A DNA stretch of 64,000 bases, from contig NW_020194684.1 of NCBI RefSeq assembly GCF_002865645.1, forward strand, positions 4,689,952 through 4,753,951. The letters are read 5' to 3'. The DNA comes from Hyaloscypha bicolor E (lineage: Eukaryota > Ascomycota > Leotiomycetes > Helotiales > Hyaloscyphaceae). Below the pieces are notes generated by a model. The model had not been told where the DNA came from, searched no databases, and was given only the letters and a program-made list of their open reading frames with translations. The translations under genes and the position numbers were made by a program. Shown one piece after another: positions 9,358 to 19,548 of the stretch; the first letter of the stretch is position 1; every line of letters begins with the position of its first letter.

Positions 9358-12303
9358 CTATGCTACTTGCACAAAGCCCCGCTTCCGTGTACTCCTGCTC
9401 TCATCGCCCTCTCTATCATCAACATAGTCCACAGTATTCTCGTTCATCTGGGCACCGATAACATTCAACGCGGCAAGGTTGTATCCCATCTCGTTCTTCT
9501 GTCTTTTCAAGGCCATCCGTAAGTTTCCCCTAATTCCCTCTAGCATCGGCTTCATGGTTTTGCTCGCAACAATTTGGCTATGGTGAGTTTTGAGCATGAA
9601 AAAAAGGATCCGGCAGGTCAACTGGATATTCATTGACTTTGTGGCGAAGATGTTGAGGAATGTAAAGAGAGGTGGGACTGTGGCAAAAGGCAGAACCAGG
9701 AGAGCGTCTTGCAGGGCCGCGGCCTTGATGCCTTGAAGGACTGTTAGGACGTGTGTCTCGGCGCTGACCCCCCCCAGAGCGATAAACAGAGGATTTCGAG
9801 ATGGTGGTGCAATGTTGGGCTGCGTCGACCTTGCCACCTCCCAATCCTTCATGTTGCCTAGGTCTACCATCCCGATCTCCAGGGCCTCTGCAATTCTTTC
9901 CCCGGCAGTAAGAGTTTCGATTGTCTGTTTTGAGACAGTACCAACCTCTACCTCATTGTCCTTATCTTCACCCTGCTCCAGTGATGTTGCCAGGGTATTT
10001 TCGTACAATTCTTCCAATTCCTTTTCTTTCTCTTCCTCCAAAAAGATTTGCTCGTCTGTCTGATCCCAGATTCGGATGCTCTTGTCATGGCTAGCACTCA
10101 CAAGAAAGTTGCCAGTACGACTCACAGCTAGGGCCCATATTTCCCCATGATGGCCATCCAGCCTTTGAATCTGCTCGAATTTGTCGCCATCCCAGTACTT
10201 GATTGTCTTGTCTTTACTACTGCTGAAAAAGTAGTGCCCGTTGCCATCCTGATTGTGAGGCACGAAGGCAACTTGGAGAATACTATCCTGATGAGCAAAG
10301 AATGCCTTGTGGCAATCACCAAAGTCGAGGCCCCAGAGCCGAATGTTCTTATCGGCAGAGCAAGTAACTATCAGCTTGCTGTCGAAGGAGATATCCATGC
10401 TTAAAACCGGCAACTTGTGGCCGTACAAATTCAGGAAAAGTTTTAGCGAGTCGAGGAAGAATACCTTGACGGTGTTGTCTAAAAGTGCTACTGCAAGCAC
10501 TCGAGAATCCGGTGAAAATCGAAGACTGAGTATGTCATCCGAGACTTTTAGAGTTCTCGTGTGAGCAAGTCCCAGTCTAGGCGTGGTCCGTTTCGTACCG
10601 GGAATCTCTTCCTGAATGACTTCGAAGTCCCAGAATTTGGCCGACTTGTCAGCACTTCCCGAAACAAGTGACCTTCCGTCTGGGTGGATCTGCAGAGCCC
10701 ATACTGCACCCTCGTGCGCCGTCACGGTTCCGAGAAGCGCAGCCGAGGCAACATCGAAGAGTTGCAATTCCCCAGATTTATTGCCAACAACCACTATCTT
10801 GTCTCCAGGCAAGAAGGCACAGCACAAGGCGTAGCCACATTCAAAAGTGCGAATGCAGCCTCTTGTACGTACATTCCAGATCTTCAGGCCACCATTAGAT
10901 GCCGTTGCAAGCATTCTGTCGTCCGAGCTAAGTGCCAAAGCTCGAATATCAGCCCTGTGGCCTGGTAACTCAACCGCTAGGGCTCGGGAGTATGACGCTT
11001 CATCCCTTTTCGATTTCCGTGTTTTATCAATTGTATCGACAGCATAAACCTCCAATTGGTTGTTGGTCGTAGATATCAGTAGTTGCACGACATTTGAAGC
11101 TTTCTGTTTGACCCAGTCCGCCGAGCGGACTTTCCCACCAGTCCTAACGATCAGATAAGGGACGAAGAAGTCTCCGATTTCAACACTTGATATATCATCA
11201 TTCGTCTCCACTGGATCCGTCTTTTCTGCGTCCAAATCCATTTTCATTCCATCCGTAGCTTGTTTTTCTCGTCTTCTCTTACGCTTCCGCGCCAAACTCC
11301 TCTTCACCTCCTCTTCGGACCGGATCCTCCATAGTTCCACGTTTTTTTCAGATCCATGCACAGCAATATAATCTTGTCGCGGGTGGAATTTGATCTCTAG
11401 AGTTCGGTCCCTACCTGTGCGATGAAGGACACCCCTGTTGTGCAAGAAGCGACTTCCATTATCATCCATCCGGCTGGAAAGTTGGCCAAGACCTGCGATG
11501 TCGATCGACCAAACTATCAACTCTCCATCGTTTCCTGCAGTAATGCAACCACTACCATCCGGTGAGACACCAAGTGACCAGCATTCCCCGTTCGTCTGTG
11601 CAACATGAGTCTCTATGCAATGCCGCGAGGTGAGTTCCCAGAGTTTGATGAGGGCATCTTTGCCAGTAGTGAGAAGATAGCCTCCTTGAACACTCGAGTT
11701 GTCGTACTCTCCAACGATGCTTTCTCCATTTTCCTCTTTTGGTCTAGGAGCTTCCGCCCGAAGAAATTCGAGGCCCGTAACCTGATCCTTGTGGCCCCTC
11801 AACTTAAACAAGCCCACCTCAGCGATTAAATCCCATAATATGATATCCGTATCTTTCGAACCACTTGCAAGTTGAACTCCGGATGGATCAAAAGCCAGCA
11901 CTGTAATAGCTGATCGATGACCATTAAAGCTGACAATGATCGTTGCGATTTTTGAATCCCAAAGCCGTATGCTCCCGTCTTCATACCCGACGGCGAAGAT
12001 ATCGTTGTCGGTTGTGCTCTGGACGATAGCGGTGACCTGTGATCTGCAATTATTGTCTTTCCACCGACTCAACAGCTCCCCCTTCTTGATATCCCAACAC
12101 AGGACTTCTTCATTTGCAGGGACTATGGCCCTGCCCGCACCTGTATTTCGGGAGGTATCTGTATCTGCAGACCAAATAGCATTTGATGTGCTTGAATTGA
12201 CGAGACCGAAGATTTTCGACTGTTCGTACTTCCTGAGACAGTGTGCATTAGTATCGGGTCTGCTTTGCCAATATGAAAAGACTCACAGGTATGATTTGAC
12301 CAT
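9358..12303 (-). CDS. UTP12: U3 snoRNP / SSU processome WD40 protein Utp12 (Dip2; WDR3)
   Basis: Two exons: a 17-nt first exon (12303-12287) and a large one (12232-9358), joined over a 54-nt GTGAGT...CTCAG intron; 963 residues, close to yeast Dip2. The N-terminus MVKSYLKYEQSK is typical of the family and fixes the start. Repeated WD40 blades run through most of the protein in two sets (for example SIRLWD, IILWD, IKLWEL, then KFWDF, IRLWG, IKYWD, IRIWD). A basic insert KRKRRR with an acidic stretch divides them. The C-terminal Utp12 domain contains helical segments around VLPFATVPPLFTFLN. The family works in the UtpB complex on 18S pre-rRNA in the nucleolus. The gene is divergent from ARPC2. 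Confidence 0.96.
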
Positions 12304-12525
12304 CTTTACGCCTTGTCGCAAAATGAGCCCTCGAACTTTTTTTTTTTGAAGCGATACCAAATGTTACTAGTGCTGGCGATAAGGGTGGAGCGCATATCGC
12401 AGAACGGCCAAAAGAGGGTTAGTTTGATGAACAACCCCACGAAGCCCTGGGACGTCAGCCTTCAGCCAGCAATAATAGCCTTTTAAACTCGAGAAAAAAC
12501 AACGCTACATTGGAAAGCACCCACA
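12304..12525. promoter_or_regulatory. divergent promoter between UTP12 and ARPC2
   Basis: Only 222 bp separate the two head-to-head start codons. A T9 run lies close to the UTP12 side and a GAGAAAAAACAA stretch close to the ARPC2 side. No convincing TATA element is visible. Shared regulation is an inference from spacing. Confidence 0.7.
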
Positions 12526-13749
12526 ATGCTTCTTCTAGACTACCAGAACGTCCTGATTCAATCTGTTCTGACTGAGCGATTTTCGGGGTGAGCCTCCAGA
12601 CTTGTTTCCGCATCTGACCCCTCTAACGGTGCCTCGTCCAGTGCCTCTCCCGTCAATATCGACCAGACTGTGTCGGATTTCGATGGGGTAACCTTCCATA
12701 TCTCGACTCCAGAATCCAAAACCAAGATCCTCGTTTCGATCCAAGTCAAATGCTTCAATGAGTTGGTGAAATATGGTGCGCAGGAGGTACTGGAACGAGA
12801 ATACGGCCCATATGTCGTTGCCCCGGAAAATGGCTACAATTTCTCGGTGCAGGTGGACTTGGACAGTCTCCCTGATGACAGAGGTAAGGTTCTTCTCCTT
12901 TGTGCCGGCTCTCATTTGAGTGCTGATATGAGTCCACCGCCAAGAAGCACGAGACGACCTGATCCGGAGGGTTTCCCTATTGAAGCGAAATGCAATGGCT
13001 GCGCCCTTCGAGCACGCATTCGACGAACATCACAAACTGCAGGAGGAAGCTTCTAAATTTACTTCAGAAGAAGCACCACAAGGTGTTCGAGAAGGGGGCC
13101 AAGTAATGGCTATTCATTATCGTGATGAAGAGGCAATCTACATCAAGGCAAGCCACGACAGAGTCACTGTGATTTTCAGTACAATTTTTCGGGAAGAAAC
13201 AGATCGAGTGTTTGGCAAGGTCTTTATTCAAGAATTCGTTGACGCAAGGCGGAGAGCCATCCAAAATGCCCCGCAAGTCTTGTTCAGAACAGACCCTCCT
13301 TTGGAGCTACAAGGGGTCCCTGGCGTTAAGGACTCTGGAAATGGCGAGATTGGCTATGTAACCTTTGGTGCGTGGAGATTACTTTCGTTGTGGACCCATG
13401 CTAAATTGCTTGCAGTCCTCTTCCCAAGGCATCTGACTCGACAGCGACGAGATGAGGTTATCTCCCACATCCAGACATTCCGCGACTACTTTCACTACCA
13501 CATTAAAGCCTCTAAGGTGGGAAACACGCCCGAACTTTGCATGTTTGATTCTGACGAATACTAGGCGTACATCCATTCAAGAATGCGCAGACGCACCGCG
13601 GATTTCCTACAAGGCAGGTTTGATCCTCCGAACAAGATGTTGAACGCTTCTGCTGACACAAAAAAGTGTTACGGAGAGCCCGCCCGGAAAACGAAGAAAA
13701 GGAAAGAAAGACAGCCAGCGGACGTACGTTCAAGGTGCAGGGGAGCTGA
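12526..13749 (+). CDS. ARC35: Arp2/3 complex subunit 2 (p34-Arc, ARPC2)
   Basis: Six exons: 12526-12587, 12642-12883, 12945-13367, 13416-13516, 13565-13613 and 13667-13749, giving 319 residues, the usual size. Family stretches are easy to see: MLLLDYQN at the start, DFDGVTFHIS, YVVAPENGYN, LLKRNAMAAPFE, IHYRDEEAIYI, RVTVIFSTIF, VLFPRH, HTFRDY-like QTFRDYFHYHIK and the C-terminal AYIHSRMRRRTADF with VLRRARPENEE. ARPC2 and ARPC4 form the structural core that holds Arp2/3 against the mother filament in branched actin nucleation. Intron 5 (13614-13666) begins with GC, not GT; no GT donor nearby keeps the frame into the conserved C-terminus. Intron lengths are 48-61 nt. Confidence 0.96.
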
Positions 13750-14493
13750 AGGAATTGTCAATGACAATTGTGGCCCAAAAATTCAAAATTGTCATGATCA
13801 TGAGCACCTGCTGCACTAAGTGCACAAAACTTGACCTAAGCATGATCTACCCCCTTTCGAGCTCTTCAATTCCATTCTGCTTCTTCTCTTCCCTACTTCA
13901 TTTCCATTTTTCTACCCGATAGCACTTTCTCTTCCTAGTTGATGTGATGATTGCTTGTGTAACATGAAGCCGAGTCTTGCTGTCTGTAGTGCGAAGTTGA
14001 CCTTGAAGCTTGCCAAAATAATGAGGTCTAAAATGAACTGGAGATATCAAGACCAGGAACTAATCTGCCTGCCAGTCGACTAGACCCAAATTGCTTTTCT
14101 TGCAGCTAAGAGGCATAAATCTTCCACCCAACTGTAACTTATTGCAAGGCATTATCAAATCAAAAAAGTGGAGATGAACACGATTGTTGCGCACTCAGGG
14201 TTCCTCACACACTCGTTCTGCCATGTGGGAGTCAGTGACTACGAAAACACCTTTGTTACTTAAACCGTACCAATTAGCTTTTCATACGGTAATCCCTTAA
14301 TACGAAGCTCAGAGTTTGATGTTGCCAGAAAAGGCGACAGGAACTCAAGAAATATCACGTGATCAGCATGTGGTAAAATTGCCCCATTGGGGCATGGTGC
14401 AGCCGCTAATTAAGCGAGTCTTCGAAATCATATATGCACGACGAACGACGAGAATGATTGATTCTTCACCAGTTCACGCCACTCCATCCAACC
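13750..14493. other. intergenic between ARPC2 and SF3B1
   Basis: Both flanking genes are on the plus strand, so this holds the ARPC2 3' end and the SF3B1 promoter. A pyrimidine-rich tract lies at 13860-13945. I see no coding frame, RNA gene or repeat. Confidence 0.6.
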
Positions 14494-17400
14494 ATGTCGG
14501 ACTCCGATTTTGACACGATCAGGAAGCTGCAAGCTGAGCGGAATGCCGCTTCTGCTGGTAAGAAGGGATCAAAGACATTTGATCCGTCAAGTCAGCGAAC
14601 TGATGTCTCCACGAAGGCCTCCCTGACCGAAAGCTTCGACACGTCCCTTTACGAGCGCGACGGAGGGGACAAATTTGCAGGCTACAACACATCTATAGCT
14701 GTGGCAGATGGCGATGATGATGACGCTATGGAGGAAGACACGAGCAGGCGGCTGGTCGGTCAATATACAGCTTCGAAGGAGCAGATGAATGAATTCGCCC
14801 ACGGCAACGGAGTCGAGGAGGAGGACATCCTTTTAGGCAGAGAGAAGAGTGCACGTATCATAGATCGTGAGACTGAATACCAGAAGCGACGTTTCAACCG
14901 AGCTCTAACTCCAACGAGGGCGGACCCTTTCGCTGCGAATGGAGCGGCTGAGGATGGAGAGAGCTATCGGGAGATTATGGCAAGAAGGGAATTTGAGAGG
15001 GAAGAGGAACGGGTCAAAAGGGCGATCGAGGAGAAAGCAGCAAATGGCGAGACGGCTCCCCACGTAGCTACGCTGACGAAAGAAGACAGTGGCTCTCCAA
15101 GCGACAAGGACAATAAGGATGCCGGATCCACAGATGTCGTCCCTGCTGGCCGCAAGAGAAAGCAGAGATGGGATGTTGCTTCGGAATCTGCTGATGCCGC
15201 TGCTCAGTCTGCAGAGTCGAAAATCAAACGCTCACGATGGGATCAGACACCTGCCATTGGTGGCGCACCCGTTGATGAGACCCCTCGACGGCGGTCAAGA
15301 TGGGATCAAGCACCCGCTGCCACGCCTATTGGCAATCAAGGGTTAGTTACACCGATGCACCCTTCGCAAATGGGAGGTCCGGTGATGCCAACAGCCTTTG
15401 GTACCGATATCTCGATGCGCAACGCTCCACTTTCAGACGAGGAGCTGGACATGATGTTGCCTAGCGAGGGATACAAGATTCTTGAGCCGCCTCCTGGATA
15501 TGCCCCCATTCGCACCATCGCCCAGAAACTCATGGCCACTCCAGCTCCAGCTGGAGGTGCTTCCGGCTTTGGAGGCTTCATGATGCAGGATCCGGAAAGT
15601 GGCAGGGCCCTCGGAAAGCAGCTGCCAACTGAAATACCCGGAGTAGGAGATCTCCAATTCTTCAAAGCAGAAGATATGGCTTATTTCGGCAAGCTTACCG
15701 ACGGAAGCGATGAGAACGAAATGACTGTAGAGGAGTTGAAACAGCGAAAAATTCTCAGACTCTTGCTAAAGGTCAAAAATGGCACCCCACCGATGAGAAA
15801 GACCGCTCTTCGTCAGCTCACCGATAATGCCCGCCAGTTTGGTGCTGGCCCTCTTTTCAAGGAAATTCTACCACTTTTATTCGAACGGTCCCTAGAAGAT
15901 CAGGAGCGACATCTACTGGTCAAAGTCATCGACCGCGTTCTTTATAAACTTGATGAACTGGTTAGACCCCACGTCCACCAGATCTTGGTTGTCATTGAAC
16001 CACTCTTGATCGACCAAGATTATTATGCACGGATGGAAGGTCAAGAAATCATCTCCAACCTTAGCAAAGCCGCTGGTCTCGCTCACATGATCAGCACCAT
16101 GCGACCTGATATTGATCATGTCGATGAGAACGTACGCAACACTACCGCAAGAGCTTTCGCTGTCGTTGCCAAGGCTCTTGGCATTCCTGCCCTTCTTCCC
16201 TTTTTGCGAGCAGTATGTAGAAGCAAGAAGTCCTGGCAGGCACGACATACTGGCTGCAGAGTCATTCAACAGATTCCGATCATGATGGGCTGTGCTGTTC
16301 TGCCACACCTCAAAGGCCTCGTCGACTGCATCGGCATTTGCCTCCAAGATGACCAAAGCAAAGTGAGAACACAGGCAAGCTTGTCTATTGCAGCACTAGC
16401 TGAAGCAGCTCACCCATATGGTATCGAGAGTTTCGACGATATCTTGAAACCCCTCTGGATTGGGGCAAGGTACGTGTGTTTTTTTTCTTTTTGTCTAACT
16501 GGATTGGACTTGCCCTCTATGGACCCGGACACCTTGAACACCGGATGGGACCTCCCTCTGGATGGACCTCACTTAAGAGTACTTTCCGTCTCGCCCTCTC
16601 TAACACTCTTCACCAACTACTGTCACCATCTTCAGAGCTGGCAAATTGACGCTGTCGATTCGTACGTTCTCTTGCTCGATGTAAGTATAATATCTATAGC
16701 AACTTAGGAACCAATGGCTTACATGGTGTCTAGATCCAGCTGTCAGAGTACAGTCAAGCTGCAAACTTGGCCCAACGCCTCCAGAGAGCTTTGATCGTGA
16801 ACCACTATCGCTTTCAATGCAACAGACATCCTCTCACTGGTCTTGCTAATGACCTAAATCTGTCTGAGCAGCACACCTGCCAACCAAAAGAACAGCCTCA
16901 TTGGTCAGATCCTCCCAAGTCAATCAATCTTCCAGGACATCGCCTCTACGGTCTCCATTACGTTTGCTCCAGGTCTTTGGGAGACACTTCAAGCTGCTGC
17001 GCCGCCCACTATCCAACATTTCAAACTTTGCGTTCCCCTCTGGACACCGATCGGCTTTGGGCTATTTTTCTCGTTCAACTCGAGAAACCCTCTTCCCGAC
17101 CGAAGATATATATCGGTAGCGAGACAGAAAAAGATTGACGTCCACAGACGAATTCTCAATTACAGGCGAGGCGACAACTTACCCGACTTGGTTAAAAAAG
17201 CTCTTAAAGAAGGTTATAAGATCACTCATGTTGGGCTAATCTGCTGGATCCCTCTTCCACTGATGTCCCTACAACCTTCGATCCGTATCTTGTTCGTCAC
17301 TCTTGAAGCTGCATTCTCCTACATCTTCTGGGCAATGCGGACAGTCAATATGGATTATGGCATGTCTTCAATGTGTCCTTAGGACCGTTCCACCCTGGAG

Positions 17401-19548
17401 TACGACGGCTGCTGCACCCAGTGTTGCTTGACCGAAACAGTCTCCGGCGACTTCAAGCTGCTCAACGCTACGAGAACAACCAAGCATCCAATAAGACCTC
17501 AGAACGCAGGATTAGAAAAGCCAAAACATTCTATTGCGCGCTTTGCAAAGTCTCCAAGGTTTCACAATACAGTTTAGATGAGCACAACAAGACTGAATCC
17601 CGCCTCCAGAAGGCCACGGCCCTCGCTGACCTAACAAACCCCACAAATGTACTTTTTGCAGCGTTGCTTTTGAGACATTTTAGCACTTGAAGAGGCATAA
17701 TCGCAGCGGTAGGCACCTTGCTGCCCTGTCGAGCTCCCAGCTCGACTAAAAGCACTCCCTGGAACCTCTTTTTGGACCTCTCCTTGGACTGGACTCATTC
17801 TCTTTACAGTCAATAACCTCTCAATATCGCTAACTTGTTTTTTTTTAAGGAAGCAACGAGGCAAGGGTTTGGCAGCTTTCCTGAAAGCCGTTGGATTTGT
17901 TATTCCCTTGATGGACGAGGAGTATGCAAATTATTACACCAGCCAGATCATGGAGATTCTGCTTCGCGAGTTCTCATCTCCAGATGAGGAGATGAAGAAA
18001 ATTGTGCTCAAGGTGGTTTCTCAGTGTGCAAGTACAGATGGTGTCACAGCTGGCTACCTAAAGCAGCACGTCTTGGACGAGTTCTTCCAAAGTTTTTGGG
18101 TTCGACGAATGGCCCTGGACAAGCGCAACTACAGACAGGTTGTCGACACTACCGTTGATCTTGGTCAAAAGGTTGGCGTCAGTGAAATTGTTGAGCGGAT
18201 CGTCAACAATTTGAAGGATGAGAGTGAAGCTTATCGGAAGATGACAGTGGAGACGGTGGAGAAAGTCATTGCCAGCCTGGGTGCTGCAGATATTGGAGAG
18301 CGACTGGAGGAACGACTGATTGACGGCATTCTCTATTCCTTCCAAGAACAAAGCGTTGAGGATATTGTGATGCTCAATGGCTTCGGCACGGTTGTAAATG
18401 CCTTAGGGGCCCGATGTAAGCCTTATATTCCCCAGCTCGTCAGTACAATTTTGTGGCGCTTAAACAACAAGTCCGCAACTGTGCGACAGCAAGCCGCCGA
18501 CTTGATTTCGCGCATTGCCATGGTCATGAAGCAATGTGGCGAAGATGCCCTGATGGGCAAACTTGGTATCGTCCTCTACGAATACCTTGGAGAAGAGTAT
18601 CCGGAGGTTCTCGGTTCAATTCTGGGCGCTCTCCGCTCCATCGTCACAGTTGTTGGCATCAACCAGATGCAACCACCGATCAAGGATTTACTTCCCCGCC
18701 TTACACCCATTTTGCGAAATCGGCACGAAAAGGTGCAGGAAAACACGATTGACTTGGTTGGCCGTATCGCGGATCGCGGTCCAGAAAGTGTCAACGCTAG
18801 AGAGTGGATGAGAATTTGTTTCGAACTCCTCGACATGCTTAAGGCTCACAAGAAGGGAATTCGTCGAGCTGCCAACAACACTTTCGGATTCATTGCGAAA
18901 GCAATTGGACCACAGGACGTGCTCGCGACGCTGCTGAATAATTTGCGAGTTCAAGAGAGACAATCGCGGGTTTGCACTGCTGTGGCGATTGGCATTGTTG
19001 CGGAAACATGTGCACCCTTCACTGTCCTTCCCGCCCTCATGAACGAATATCGAGTACCTGAGCTGAACGTCCAGAATGGCGTTCTGAAATCACTCTCCTT
19101 CCTCTTCGAATACATTGGCGAAATGGCAAAGGATTATGTCTATGCAGTCACGCCTCTGCTTGAGGACGCCTTAATTGACCGGGACCAGGTTCATCGTCAA
19201 ACTGCAAGCGCTGTCGTGAAGCACGTTGCACTGGGCGTGGTTGGTCTTGGTTGTGAGGATGCAATGCTTCACTTACTGAACTTGCTGTGGCCCAACCTCT
19301 TTGAGACCAGTCCTCATGTCATCGATCGGGTTCTTGAAGCCGTAGATGCAATCAGGATGGCTATTGGACCGGGTCTGGTCATGAACTATGTTTGGGCTGG
19401 ACTTTTCCACCCAGCACGAAAGGTTCGCGTTCCATATTGGCGAATTTACAATTCTGCATACACCCAAAGTGCGGATTCGATGGTCCCATTTTACCCCGAC
19501 TTGGACGACGAGCAAATGGTGAGACACGAGCTGGCAATTGTTATTTAA
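14494..19548 (+). CDS. HSH155: U2 snRNP splicing factor SF3B1 / SF3b155 (Hsh155)
   Basis: Two exons, 14494-16469 and 17850-19548, give 1,224 residues. The N-terminal third is charged and disordered and carries three U2AF-ligand motifs around W226, W249 and W270 (KRKQRWD, KRSRWD, RRSRWD). From about residue 400 the HEAT-repeat superhelix follows closely the universal sequence (for example [47 protein letters not shown]). K623 in DDQSKVRT matches human hotspot K700. The protein clamps the U2-branch-site duplex in the nucleus. Exon 1 ends inside the codon for R659 (WIGAR), and exon 2 resumes with [13 protein letters not shown], exactly the conserved continuation. The intron between them is 1,380 nt and holds a foreign gene relic (separate entries). 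Confidence 0.97.
16470..17849 (+). other. oversized 1,380-nt intron of SF3B1
   Basis: The donor is GTACGT at 16470. The acceptor TTTTTTTTTAAG ends at 17849, behind a GCTAAC branch-site candidate (17829-17834). Both exon ends fit conserved SF3B1 protein sequence and phase 2. The intron is roughly 25 times longer than its neighbours. Near the 5' end, GTACGTGTG plus a T-rich tract and GTCTAACTG (16493-16501) look like a complete short-intron front half. The tail looks like the matching back half. Between them lies a gene relic in sense orientation. Reading through from exon 1 stays open for about 80 codons, to 16707. Confidence 0.9.
16519..17752 (+). pseudogene. decayed GIY-YIG nuclease / C2H2 zinc-finger gene inside the SF3B1 intron
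   Basis: A gene relic runs in the same direction as its host. An ATG at 16519 opens 54 codons to 16680, followed by a normal-looking 53-nt intron (GTAAGT...TCTAG, 16681-16733) and a frame open to 17138. The GIY-like GYF codons (17060-17068) and the YIG codons (KIYIGS, YIG at 17109-17117) are in different frames; losing one T from the T5 run at 17065-17069 would join them with the family-like 13-residue gap. From 17140 a long conserved stretch follows ([47 protein letters not shown]). Then come YDGCC-type cysteines and two C2H2 fingers (17535-17610 and 17648-17720). Two Trp codons have become TAG (17380, 17681), and the first finger's last His is Arg. It is clearly non-functional. Confidence 0.85.

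Noticed and set aside
16470..16707. SF3B1 reading through into the intron as an alternative C-terminus
   Set aside because: The frame is open for about 80 codons, but it enters the foreign relic and would lose half of the HEAT repeats. A read-through product is unlikely to be functional.
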